A stretch of DNA of 52,952 bases from Oceanitalea stevensii (GTDB taxonomy: Bacteria > Actinomycetota > Actinomycetes > Actinomycetales > Actinomycetaceae): assembly GCF_014837105.1 (NCBI RefSeq), contig NZ_JACSPO010000015.1:1-52952 (forward strand), given 5' to 3'. The position numbers were made by a program, and so were the translations under genes. Below are positions 25,451 to 33,770 of this stretch, piece by piece. Within the stretch, counting starts at the first letter, position 1; the number at the start of each line of letters is the position of its first letter. The notes below the pieces were generated by a model that was not told where the DNA came from, made no database searches, and saw only the letters and a list, made by a program, of their open reading frames with translations.

Positions 25451-26431
25451 TCAGCCGCGCGCGACGAGGGCGGTGCGGGCGGCGCCGAGGACGGCGGCCA
25501 CCGGGCCGAGCGCGGAGGGGCGGACGGGGATGTCGGCGAGCGGCTCGATGAGCTCCTCGCGCAGGGCGGCGTCCATGGGCTCCCACCACAGCGGCCCGGC
25601 CTGGCTCATGCCGCCACCGACGACGACGGCGGCCGGGTCGAGCACGGTGACGACGCCGGCCACGGAGCGGCCGACGGCGCGGGCGGACTCCCGCACGGCA
25701 CGCTCGGCGACCTCGTCACCGGCGGCGGCGCGTGCGCACACCTCGCGGGTGTCCGCGACGGCGGCGTCACCGCCCAGGCGCAGGTAGTGGCGGTGGAGGG
25801 CCGGCCCGGAGCCCAGGGCCTCGAGGTGGCCGGGGCGCCCGCACCCGCAGCGCAGCCCGGCGGCGTCGGGGCTGGGCTGGTGGCCCATCTCCCCCGCCAC
25901 GTGGTGCGCACCGCGCAGCGGGCGGCCGTCGAGGACGACGCTCGCCCCCACCCCGGTGCCGACGGCGACCATGAGGACGCTGTCCGCGCCGGCTGCGGCG
26001 CCGAGCCAGACCTCGCCGCCGGCGTGCGCGTCGACGTCGTTCTCGACGGTGACGGTGCCCTCGCCGACGACGTCGCGCAGGCGGGCACGGAGCCCGCCGC
26101 GCACGTCGGTCCCGGTCCACCCGCGGATGGCGTCGGTGGCCGAGACGATCGTACCCGTCGTCGTGTCGACGACGCCGGCGGTCCCGACCCCGAGCCCGCT
26201 GACGGCGACGGGCCCGGTGAGCTCCGTCGTCGTGCCGCCGGGGGCGGTGAGGGTGCCGCCGTGGGCGACGACGTCACGCACGAGGCCGGCGACGGCGTCG
26301 AGCACCGCCTCCGGCCCGGCGGTGGCGGGGGTCGGCACGGAGCGGACCGGGCCGACGGCCCCGTCCGCGCGCACCAGGGCGGCCGCGGTCTTCGTCCCTC
26401 CGAGGTCGACCCCGACGACGACGTCACTCAT
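25451..26431 (-). CDS. nanK: ROK-family kinase, probable N-acetylmannosamine kinase
   Basis: 326 residues. The N-terminal ATP site VVGVDLGGTKTAAALV and the catalytic ENDVDAHAGGE (Asp) are present, and VGTGVGASVVLDG and HVAGEMGHQP follow. The ROK zinc motif reads CGCGRPGHLEALGSG: the usual third Cys is His, which can still bind zinc. ROK kinases phosphorylate several sugars; position between nanE and nanA makes ManNAc the likely substrate. Confidence 0.88.
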   Translation of the reverse strand: MSDVVVGVDLGGTKTAAALVRADGAVGPVRSVPTPATAGPEAVLDAVAGLVRDVVAHGGTLTAPGGTTTELTGPVAVSGLGVGTAGVVDTTTGTIVSATDAIRGWTGTDVRGGLRARLRDVVGEGTVTVENDVDAHAGGEVWLGAAAGADSVLMVAVGTGVGASVVLDGRPLRGAHHVAGEMGHQPSPDAAGLRCGCGRPGHLEALGSGPALHRHYLRLGGDAAVADTREVCARAAAGDEVAERAVRESARAVGRSVAGVVTVLDPAAVVVGGGMSQAGPLWWEPMDAALREELIEPLADIPVRPSALGPVAAVLGAARTALVARG

Positions 26432-26466
26432 GTGTGGTCCTTCCAGTCCGAATCGGGCAGCGGTCA

Positions 26467-26489
26467 AGGACTGTACTGGCGACAGTCCT
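26467..26489. promoter_or_regulatory. Inverted repeat in the nanA-nanK gap
   Basis: AGGACTGT (26467-26474) and ACAGTCCT (26482-26489) are perfect 8-base arms around ACTGGCG, in the 66-base gap just after the nanA stop. It could be an operator for an internal promoter, or an RNA hairpin that adjusts nanK-nanE expression. Confidence 0.45.
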
Positions 26490-26497
26490 CTCCCGGC

Positions 26498-27424
26498 TCA
26501 GACGCGGGCCGGCATGGTGGCGTCGACGATCGCGGCGACGCGGGCCGTGGTCGCGCCGTCGAGCGGCTCGACCGGGAAGGCCATCGTCGCGCTGGGGATG
26601 AGCCCCAGGTGGTGCATCGCCGTCTTGAAGGCGCCGACGCCGGACGCGTCGCCGGAGCGGCCCTGCGCCTGGAAGACGATCTCGAAGAGGGCGGCGAGGC
26701 GGTCCTGCTCCTCGCGGGCACGGGTCCAGTCGCCGGCCTGCGCGGCCTGCCACAGGCGGGCGTAGCCGCCCGGGTCGACGTTGCCGAGGCCGGGGACCAC
26801 GCCGTCGGCGCCGAGCAGGAGCATCCCGTCGACGACGACCTCGTGGCCGGTGAGCACCGCGAGCGGGCTGCCCGCGGCAGCGTTGGCGGCCACGAGACGG
26901 CGGAAGCCGACGTCGTCGCCCGAGGAGTCCTTGACGCCGGCGAGCACGCCGTCGCTGCCGAGGCGCACGAGGAGGTCCGCGGGCAGCTTGGTGCGCACGC
27001 GCACCGGGATGTCGTAGGCGAACAGCGGCAGCTCGGTCGCCGCGGCGACGGCCCGGAAGTGGCGCTCGATCTCCGCCATGTCGTTGATCGCGTAGAGCGG
27101 GGCGGTGGCGACGATCGCGTCGGCGCCGGCCTCGGCGGCCCGGCGGGCGGCCTGGGCGACGCGCCCGCTCGTCGTGTCGATGGCGCCGACGAGCACGGGC
27201 ACCCGGCCGGCGACGGCGGCGACGACCGTGCGGACGACGACGTCGCGCTGGGCGTCGTCGAGGTAGGCGACCTCACCGGTCGAGCCGAGGGCGAAGACGC
27301 CGTGGACGCCCTCGGTGACGAGGTGCTCGACGACCGCGGTGAGCGTCGTCGTGTCGACCTCGCCCCCGGTGGTCAGGGGCGTGATGACGGGCGGGATGAT
27401 GCCGCGGAAGCGGGTGGTGGTCAC
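26498..27424 (-). CDS. nanA: N-acetylneuraminate lyase / dihydrodipicolinate-synthase family aldolase
   Basis: 308 residues from GTG 27422-27424 (GGAG seven bases upstream). In this pathway it splits N-acetylneuraminate to ManNAc and pyruvate. The family start FRGIIPPVITPLT, the pyruvate-binding FALGSTGEVAYLDDAQR, the catalytic Tyr in FAYDIPVR and the Schiff-base Lys in GVKDSSGD are all seen. The fold alone cannot separate the lyase from other aldolases; the neighbours nanK and nanE decide the call. Confidence 0.85.
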   Translation of the reverse strand: MTTTRFRGIIPPVITPLTTGGEVDTTTLTAVVEHLVTEGVHGVFALGSTGEVAYLDDAQRDVVVRTVVAAVAGRVPVLVGAIDTTSGRVAQAARRAAEAGADAIVATAPLYAINDMAEIERHFRAVAAATELPLFAYDIPVRVRTKLPADLLVRLGSDGVLAGVKDSSGDDVGFRRLVAANAAAGSPLAVLTGHEVVVDGMLLLGADGVVPGLGNVDPGGYARLWQAAQAGDWTRAREEQDRLAALFEIVFQAQGRSGDASGVGAFKTAMHHLGLIPSATMAFPVEPLDGATTARVAAIVDATMPARV

Positions 27425-27501
27425 GGAAGAGCTCCATTCGGGGGCGGCACGGGGCCGCGGGTGGTTCGGTGCTGAGGTCGGGGGTGGCTGAGAGGTGCTG
27501 C

Positions 27502-28305
27502 TCACCCCGCTAGGAGGGACGGCGCGGCGCCCAGCAGCGTCCGCGTGTACGCGTCCTCCGGGTCGGCGAAGACCTGCTCGGCGGGGCCGAGCTCGACGAG
27601 GCGGCCGCGGTTCATCACGGCGATCTCGTCGGACACGTAGCGCACGGTCTGGATGTCGTGGGAGATGAAGACCATGGCCAGCCCGAGCTCGGACTTGATG
27701 TCGGCGAGCAGGTTGAGGATCTGGGCACGCACCGAGACGTCGAGGGCCGAGGTCGGCTCGTCGGCGACGATGACGTCGGGGTCCAGGACGAGGGCGCGGG
27801 CGATCGCCACGCGCTGGCGCTGCCCGCCGGACAGCTGGGTGGGCAGCATGTCGAGGGCCGAGGTCGGCAGGCCGACGAGCTGGATGAGCTCGCGGACCTT
27901 CGCCGCCCGGTCCTTGGCGCTGCCGATGCCGTGGACGTCGAGCGGGTCGCGCAGCGCGTCGCGGATGACCAGGCGCGGGTTGAGCGCGGTCGCGGGGTCC
28001 TGGAACACCGCGGACACGACCCGGCCGATCTCCTTGCGCTGGCGGGCGTTGCGCCTGCCCGTGAGGTGGCCCTTGAACCACACCTCACCGGAGGTGGGCT
28101 GCTCGAGACCGAGGAGGATGCGCGCCGTCGTCGTCTTGCCGCTGCCCGACTCCCCGACGATGCCGAGGGTGCGGCCGGGCATGACGCTCAGGCTCACGCC
28201 GTCGACGGCGCTGACCTTGACCGGCGTGAACAGGGTGCCCGTCCGGGAGGCGTACACGACGCGGACGTCGCGCAGCTCGATGACCGGCGTGGTGGTCTGG
28301 CTCAT
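27502..28305 (-). CDS. ABC transporter ATP-binding protein, DppF type
   Basis: 267 residues. Walker A GESGSGKTT, Q-loop FQDPATALNPR, signature LSGGQRQRVAIARAL, Walker B VIVADEPTSALD and the switch FISHD are all intact. The N-terminal RDVRVVYASRTG and the C-terminal YTRTLLGAAPSL match oligopeptide-type ATPases. It is the second ATPase of the presumed sialic acid importer; the first is fused to a permease in the gene before it. The two genes overlap by ATGA. Confidence 0.92.
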   Translation of the reverse strand: MSQTTTPVIELRDVRVVYASRTGTLFTPVKVSAVDGVSLSVMPGRTLGIVGESGSGKTTTARILLGLEQPTSGEVWFKGHLTGRRNARQRKEIGRVVSAVFQDPATALNPRLVIRDALRDPLDVHGIGSAKDRAAKVRELIQLVGLPTSALDMLPTQLSGGQRQRVAIARALVLDPDVIVADEPTSALDVSVRAQILNLLADIKSELGLAMVFISHDIQTVRYVSDEIAVMNRGRLVELGPAEQVFADPEDAYTRTLLGAAPSLLAG

Positions 28306-30281
28306 CGCAGGGCTCCCGTCGCGAGGACCGGCACGTCGTCGACGTGCGCGGCGTAGTAGTGCTCGGTGCCCTCGATCCGGCGGAGCACGGGCTTGGTGTC
28401 CAGGCCGACGTCCGGCCGCGAGGAGCGCGGCGCGAACCGGTCGCCCACGGGGAAGTCCCGCGGGGAGGGCACCGTGCCGGGCACCTGGTGGAGCCGGTCG
28501 GCACCGGACTCGATGGACAGCACCGCCCCGAGGAGACCGCGGGTGTACTCGTGGACGGGCTCGGTGAGGAGGTCCCGGGTGGGGGCCTGCTCGACGACCT
28601 GGCCGGCGTACATGACGGTGATGCGGTGGGCGAGCTCGGCGACGAGCGCGAGGTCGTGGCTGATGAAGACCATCGCGAAGCCAAGCTTCTCGCGCAGCTC
28701 GTTGAGCAGGTCGATGACCTGCGCCTGCACCGTGACGTCCAGGGCCGTGGTGGGCTCGTCGGCGATGATGAGGCTCGGGTCGCGGGTGAGCGCCATGGCG
28801 ATGAGGACGCGCTGGCGCTGGCCGCCGGAGAGCTCGTGCGGGTAGCTGCCCAGGGTGCGCTCGGGGTCCAGGCCGACGAGCTCGAGGAGCTCCTCCGCCG
28901 TGCGGGTCCCCCCGCGCCTGGTCAGCTGCCTCATCTGGGTGCGGATGAGCATCGAGGGGTTCAACGAGCTCAGCGCGTCCTGGTAGACCATGGCGATGTG
29001 GTGGCCGCGCAGCGGGTTGCGCTCCTTGGCCGGCATCCTGAGCAGGTCCGTGCCCTTGTAGAGGATCTCGCCGCTGACCTCGGCGCCGCGGTCGATGAGG
29101 CCCATGATCGTCAGACCGGTGATCGACTTGCCGCAGCCGGACTCACCGACCAGGGCCATCGTCTCCCCGGGCCGGACCGTGAAGGAGACGTTGTCGACGA
29201 TGTTGACCTCGCCGTGGCGCTCGGGGAAGCGGATGCACAGGTTGCGCACCTCGAGCAGCGGCGGCTCGTCGCGGTCGTAGACGAGGCGGTCACCGCGGGT
29301 GAGCTCGACCTCGCGGAGCTGGGCGAGCTGCTCCTCCAGGGACGTGCCGGGCGCCGGGGCGTGGGTCGCGGCGGCGGCGCGGGCCGGGGCGGCGACCTCG
29401 TCCCGGGTGGTGAGGCCCTTGCCGGTGGGCTTGGGCGCGACCATCGCGTCGGTGAGGCCCTCGGAGAAGATGTTGAGGCACAGGACGGTGACCATGATCG
29501 CCAGGCCGGGGAAGAAGGTCGCCCACCAGTAGCCGCTCATGACGAGGTCGCGGCCGGCGGCGATGATGTTGCCCCACGAGGGGTCCGGGTCGGGCACGCC
29601 CGCCTGGATGAAGGACAGCGAGGCCTCGAAGATGATCGCGTCGGCGACGAGGACGGTCGCGAAGACCATGACCGGGGCGATGGTGTTCCGGGCGACGTGC
29701 TTGACGACGATCCACGGCGTCGAGGCGCCCATGACCTTCGTCGCGGCGACGTAGTCCTCGCCGTAGGCGGCCAGCACGTTGGCACGGACCACGCGGGTGA
29801 GCTGCGGGGTGTAGAGGAAGGCGATCGTCAGGACGAGCACCGGCAGCGAGCGGCCGAGGACGCTGACGAAGACGGCGGCGAGGGCGATGCCGGGGAAGGA
29901 CATGACGATGTCCATGACCCGCATGATGACCTCGGAGACCTTCTTGCCGGCCGTCGCCGCGACGGAGCCGAAGAGGGCGGCCGCCACGAGGGCCACGAGG
30001 GTGGCGCCGAGCCCGATGACGAGGGAGTAGCGGGCGCCGTAGACGACCCGGGAGAAGATGTCGCGGCCCTGGCGGTCGGTGCCGAACCAGTTCTCACCGC
30101 TCGGCGGCTGCACCGGTGCGCCGCTGGTGAGCGGGCCGTGGGTGGCCACGAGCGGGGCGAACACCGCCGCGAGGGCGACGACGAGGACGACGCCGAGGGA
30201 GACCTTGGCGCCCAGGGGCAGGGAGCCGAGCCGCAGGCCGGGCGTGGAGAGACGTTCGGTGAGCTTGCGTCGCACGGTCAC
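28302..30281 (-). CDS. Fused ABC permease-ATPase (DppC-DppD fusion)
   Basis: 659 residues from GTG 30279-30281, overlapping the stop of the DppB-type gene. Residues 1-280 are a complete DppC permease: first helix at about 28-45, the WFGTDRQGRDIFSRVVYGAR motif at 65-84, the contact loop EDYVAATKVMGAS (175-187). A roughly 55-residue Ala/Pro-rich linker follows. Residues 340-659 are a complete ATPase: Walker A GESGCGKSI (379-387), Q-loop YQDALSSLNPS, LSGGQRQRVLIAMAL, Walker B IIADEPTTALD. No stop or frame change separates the halves. Such fusions occur in some actinobacterial peptide-family importers. This one ties one membrane half to one motor half. Confidence 0.92.
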   Translation of the reverse strand: MTVRRKLTERLSTPGLRLGSLPLGAKVSLGVVLVVALAAVFAPLVATHGPLTSGAPVQPPSGENWFGTDRQGRDIFSRVVYGARYSLVIGLGATLVALVAAALFGSVAATAGKKVSEVIMRVMDIVMSFPGIALAAVFVSVLGRSLPVLVLTIAFLYTPQLTRVVRANVLAAYGEDYVAATKVMGASTPWIVVKHVARNTIAPVMVFATVLVADAIIFEASLSFIQAGVPDPDPSWGNIIAAGRDLVMSGYWWATFFPGLAIMVTVLCLNIFSEGLTDAMVAPKPTGKGLTTRDEVAAPARAAAATHAPAPGTSLEEQLAQLREVELTRGDRLVYDRDEPPLLEVRNLCIRFPERHGEVNIVDNVSFTVRPGETMALVGESGCGKSITGLTIMGLIDRGAEVSGEILYKGTDLLRMPAKERNPLRGHHIAMVYQDALSSLNPSMLIRTQMRQLTRRGGTRTAEELLELVGLDPERTLGSYPHELSGGQRQRVLIAMALTRDPSLIIADEPTTALDVTVQAQVIDLLNELREKLGFAMVFISHDLALVAELAHRITVMYAGQVVEQAPTRDLLTEPVHEYTRGLLGAVLSIESGADRLHQVPGTVPSPRDFPVGDRFAPRSSRPDVGLDTKPVLRRIEGTEHYYAAHVDDVPVLATGALR

Positions 30282-31234
30282 ACCGTCCTGATCCGCGGGT
30301 TGACGAGCAGGTAGAGCATGTCGACCACGATGTTGATGATGACGAAGGCGAGCGCCACGGTCAGGGTCACGCCCTGGACGATGTTCGGCTCGTTGGCCGT
30401 GACGCCGGAGAGGATGAGCGTGCCCATGCCGGGCAGCGCGAAGATGACCTCGATGACCACGGCGCCGCCCATCGCGTAGCCGATGCGCAGACCGAGGACG
30501 GTGATGGGCGTGATGAGAGCGTTGCGCAGGACGTTGCGGGCCACGACCTCGACGCGGCTGACGCCGCCGCCGATCGCGGTGCGCACGTAGTCCCTGTCGA
30601 GCTCCTCGACGACGGCGGTACGCACCACGCGGGTGAGCGAGCCGGACAGCGGCAGGCCGACGGCGAAGGCCGGCAGCGCCATCCGCGCGAGGTACCCGCC
30701 GGGGTCCTCGGTGAAGGGGGGCAACGGCCCGGAGCCGGGCAGCCACCCGAGGCCGAGGGTGAAGACCTGGATGAGGAGCACGGCCAGCCAGAAGGACGGC
30801 GTGGCCAGCGAGACGATCGAGACGAGGCGGATGGCCTGGTCGGGCCAGCGGTCCCGGTAGAGGGCCGCGACGACGCCGAGGACGAAGGCGGCGACGATGC
30901 CGATCGACAGGCCGAGGAAGGTCAGCTGGAGGGTGATCGGGAAGGCGCGGACGATCTCGTCGACGACGGGGACCTGCCGGGCGCTGTAGGTGCCGAAGTC
31001 ACCCTGGAGGAGGCCCCCGAGGAACAGCAGGTAGCGCGTCCACAGCGGCTCGTTGAGGCCGTTGGCCTCCCGGTACGCCTCGCGGGCCTCGACGGAGGCG
31101 CCCTCACCGAGGGCGTTGATGGCGGGGTCGACCGGGGAGAAGGACATCACGATGAAGACGAGCAGGGTGATGCCCAGGATCATCACGGGCAGCTGGAGGA
31201 GTCGCCGACCCGTCAGGCGCAGCAGTGCGGTCAC
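30278..31234 (-). CDS. ABC transporter permease, DppB type
   Basis: 318 residues from GTG 31232-31234 with AAGGAG upstream. It starts LLRLTGRRLLQLPVMILGI (first helix), then the DppB-like loop GLNEPLWTRYLLFLGGLLQGDFG. The contact loop is near YVRTAIGGGVSRVEVV, followed by VVIEVIFALPGMGTLIL. About six membrane helices. It forms the channel together with the permease half of the next gene, with which it overlaps by GTGA. Confidence 0.92.
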   Translation of the reverse strand: MTALLRLTGRRLLQLPVMILGITLLVFIVMSFSPVDPAINALGEGASVEAREAYREANGLNEPLWTRYLLFLGGLLQGDFGTYSARQVPVVDEIVRAFPITLQLTFLGLSIGIVAAFVLGVVAALYRDRWPDQAIRLVSIVSLATPSFWLAVLLIQVFTLGLGWLPGSGPLPPFTEDPGGYLARMALPAFAVGLPLSGSLTRVVRTAVVEELDRDYVRTAIGGGVSRVEVVARNVLRNALITPITVLGLRIGYAMGGAVVIEVIFALPGMGTLILSGVTANEPNIVQGVTLTVALAFVIINIVVDMLYLLVNPRIRTV

Positions 31235-31268
31235 GCTCTGGGCTCCTTAGGTAGGGGTGGGGCGGTGC

Positions 31269-31290
31269 GGCGGCCGGGGTGCCGGCCGCC
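31269..31290. terminator. Intercistronic hairpin after the nan substrate-binding protein gene
   Basis: Perfect 9-base arms GGCGGCCGG/CCGGCCGCC with loop GGTG, in the 67-base gap between the binding protein and the permease genes. In many importers such a hairpin lets the binding protein be made in excess over the membrane parts, by partial termination or mRNA protection. Confidence 0.6.
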
Positions 31291-31301
31291 TCACCGGCTG
31301 A

Positions 31302-32909
31302 TCACTCGGCGACGACGCCGACGTCGAGGAAGGACAGCCCGGTCAGCGGCACGGGGGCGAAGCCGACGAGGTCCTCGCTGCTCCACGCGGTGGGCAGCTG
31401 ACGGTGGAACAGCGGGTAGAGCACGGCCTGCTCCGCGATGAGGTCGAAGGCCTGGTTCCACAGCTCCTGCTGCTCGTCGCCCTCGGTGCGCACGGCCTCG
31501 TCGAGGATCGAGGTCAGCTCGGCGTACTCGGGGGTGTCGTCCCAGCGGTAGCGGTCCTTGGGCCACACGTTGTCGCCGAACCACCAGCGCATGAGGAGGT
31601 CCGGGTCGTTGCCGAAGACCGAGGGGTCACCGGGGGCGACCATGACCTCGAGCTCGCCGTTGTCCACCTTGGTGTACTGGCCACCGGACTGGCCGATGTC
31701 GAGGGTGGTGTTGATCCCGACGGCGTCGAGGTCCTCCTTGATGAGCGGCGCGACGTCGGCCACCCACCCGGTGTCGGTCGTGAGCAGCGTGATGTCGAGG
31801 GAGTCGACCCCCGCCTCGGCGAGCAGCTCCTGCGCCCGGTCCGGGTCGTAGGAGTAGACCGTGGAGGCCTCGGTGTAGTTCGGGTGGTCCTCGGGGAGGA
31901 AGCTCGTCGCGGCGGTGGCGTTGCCGAGCATGCCGGTCTCGATGATCGACTCGAGGTCGAGCGCGTGGTGGAAGGCCTGGCGCACCCGGACGTCGTCGAA
32001 GGGCTCGAGGTCGGTGTTGAACATCATGAAGAGCAGGCCGAAGGACTGGACCGACTCGACGTCGACCTGGCCCTCGAGGGACGGCAGGTCGATGTAGGGG
32101 ACGTCCTCGATGGCGTGGACGGTGCCCGAGCTCATCGCGGTGACGCGGGCGGCGGCGTCGGACAGGAGGTTCCAGTTCATCCCGGCGGCCTGGGCCGGGC
32201 GCGGGCCGGTGTAGTCGTCGAAGCGCTCGAAGGTGATCGCGTCGTCGGGGGTGGCGGAGGTGAGCACGTAGGGGCCGGTGCCGGTGGGCAGGGCGTTGAA
32301 GGCCTCGTAGTCGGCCTCGACGACCGCCTGCGGGACGATCTTGACGACCGACAGGCGCTCGGGGGTGAGGCTGAAGGCGTGCTCGAGGTTGATCTGGACC
32401 GTGGTCTCGTCCACGGCCTCGACCGACTCGATGAAGTCGATGAAGGAGACGTACAGCGAGTTGTTCGCCGGGTCCATCACCCGCTCGAAGCTGTAGACGA
32501 CGTCGTCGGTGGTGACGGGGTCACCGTTGTGGAAGACGGCGCCCTCACGCAGCGTCACCTGCCACGTCGTGTCGTCGATCTGCTCGGGCAGCTCGGCACC
32601 GAGGGCGGCGTACACCTCGCGGGTCACCGGGTCGAGCTCGGTGAGGCCCTCGAGGGTGTGCCAGTTGGCCGCCACCGTGACCGCGCCGGAGGTGGTCATC
32701 GGGTCGAAGCCGCCGCTGAGCGGGTACGAGATGCCGGCCTCGATGATGGCGTCGGGGTCGATCTCGCCCGCGGGCGTGGACTCGGAGCCGGTGGCGTCGC
32801 CCGCCGGCTCGTCGCCGCCACCGCACGCGGTGAGGGCGAGGGCTCCGACGACGACGGCGGCCGTGACGCCGACCGCCCGGCGTGGGCGGGTGAAGGACAG
32901 TGTCCGCAT
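31302..32909 (-). CDS. Peptide-family (SBP_bac_5) substrate-binding lipoprotein, presumed sialic acid binder
   Basis: 535 residues from ATG 32907-32909 with GGAG five bases upstream. The signal peptide ends in lipobox ALTAC (Cys near 29). The mature protein has the two-lobe layout of DppA proteins: GLTELDPVTREVYAALGAEL, VFHNGDPVTTDDVVYSFERV, and FMMFNTDLEPFDDVRVRQAF in the second lobe. The family is not specific for sialic acid, but SatA of Haemophilus ducreyi belongs to it, and this gene heads an operon with nanA, nanK and nanE. It is the first gene after the divergent regulator region. Confidence 0.88.
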   Translation of the reverse strand: MRTLSFTRPRRAVGVTAAVVVGALALTACGGGDEPAGDATGSESTPAGEIDPDAIIEAGISYPLSGGFDPMTTSGAVTVAANWHTLEGLTELDPVTREVYAALGAELPEQIDDTTWQVTLREGAVFHNGDPVTTDDVVYSFERVMDPANNSLYVSFIDFIESVEAVDETTVQINLEHAFSLTPERLSVVKIVPQAVVEADYEAFNALPTGTGPYVLTSATPDDAITFERFDDYTGPRPAQAAGMNWNLLSDAAARVTAMSSGTVHAIEDVPYIDLPSLEGQVDVESVQSFGLLFMMFNTDLEPFDDVRVRQAFHHALDLESIIETGMLGNATAATSFLPEDHPNYTEASTVYSYDPDRAQELLAEAGVDSLDITLLTTDTGWVADVAPLIKEDLDAVGINTTLDIGQSGGQYTKVDNGELEVMVAPGDPSVFGNDPDLLMRWWFGDNVWPKDRYRWDDTPEYAELTSILDEAVRTEGDEQQELWNQAFDLIAEQAVLYPLFHRQLPTAWSSEDLVGFAPVPLTGLSFLDVGVVAE

Positions 32910-32919
32910 GAGCTCTCCT

Positions 32920-32954
32920 ATGAGACAGATGACGTCTGATGTCTGACGTAGTAG
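32920..32954. promoter_or_regulatory. Divergent promoter/operator with 7-base repeats (nan operon and GntR gene)
   Basis: Bases 32934-32954 contain three consecutive 7-base units beginning with GT; the first two are GTCTGAT and GTCTGAC. On the other strand two further units beginning GTC fill 32920-32933. ACGTCTGATGTC (32932-32943) recurs exactly at 36231-36242 before the sialidase gene. The minus-strand promoter (-35 TTGACC, 32984-32989; -10 TAAGGT, 32960-32965) and the plus-strand -10 (TAGACT, 32963-32968) overlap. A regulator bound here would block the nan operon and touch its own promoter. Confidence 0.6.
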
Positions 32955-32996
32955 GGTGACCTTAGACTCACCGACGGCGAAAGGTCAAGGACGGAC

Positions 32997-33770
32997 ATGG
33001 CGACCACGGCAGGCGCACGAGCGAACGGCAATGCACGGGAGGCCGCGGGTCGGCGGGCGACGACCGCCGACCAGATCAAGGAGTACATCCTCGCGAACGG
33101 CCTCAAGCCGGGCGACTCCCTGCCCACGGAGTCCGAGCTGTGCGAGCTCCTCGGCGTCTCCCGGTCCAACGTGCGGGAGGCGGTGCGCACCCTGACGACG
33201 CTCAACATCGTCTCCGTGCGCCACGGCCACGGGACCTTCGTGGGCGACATGAGCCTGGACGCGCTCGTCGAGTCGCTCGTCTTCCGTGGCGTGCTCATCC
33301 CCGGGGACGACCTGCGCGCCCTGCGCGACATCGTCGAGGTCCGCCAGGCGCTGGACACCGCGATGGCGCAGCAGGTGGCCACCACCATGCGCGGCACCTA
33401 CAACAAGGACCTCCACGACCTCGTCGACGAGATGGTCGCGCTCGCCGAGCGCGGCAAGCTCTTCCCCGCCCAGGACCGCGCCTTCCACACCTCCCTGCTC
33501 GCCCGCATCGACAACGAGCTCGTCGGCCAGCTCGTCGGCGCCTTCTGGGACGTCCACACCGCTGTCATGCCGAGCCTCGGGGTCGCCCCGTCCGCCGACA
33601 TGGTCCAGACCGCCCTGGCCCACGGGGACATGCTGCGCGCCGCCGAGGAGGGCGACGCCGAGGCCTTCATCGCCTCCGTCGGGCGGCACTACGAGCCGAT
33701 CGTGCGGACACTGGAGGGCGTGCGCCCCCAGCGCACCTCCGCCAACGCCGCACTGGAGGACCAGCCATGA
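32997..33770 (+). CDS. GntR/FadR-family regulator, probable sialic acid regulator
   Basis: 257 residues. The winged helix-turn-helix (about residues 25-85) contains LPTESELCELLGVSRSNVRE followed by ALTTLN-like and VRHGHGTFVG segments. The C-terminal all-helical FCD domain has metal/ligand residues in DRAFHTSLLARIDN and a later GRHYEPI. It is divergent from the nan transporter operon and co-transcribed with two oxidoreductases (ATGA overlap). E. coli NanR is also a FadR-type protein that binds short direct repeats, so the same role is inferred here. Confidence 0.88.
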   Translation: MATTAGARANGNAREAAGRRATTADQIKEYILANGLKPGDSLPTESELCELLGVSRSNVREAVRTLTTLNIVSVRHGHGTFVGDMSLDALVESLVFRGVLIPGDDLRALRDIVEVRQALDTAMAQQVATTMRGTYNKDLHDLVDEMVALAERGKLFPAQDRAFHTSLLARIDNELVGQLVGAFWDVHTAVMPSLGVAPSADMVQTALAHGDMLRAAEEGDAEAFIASVGRHYEPIVRTLEGVRPQRTSANAALEDQP

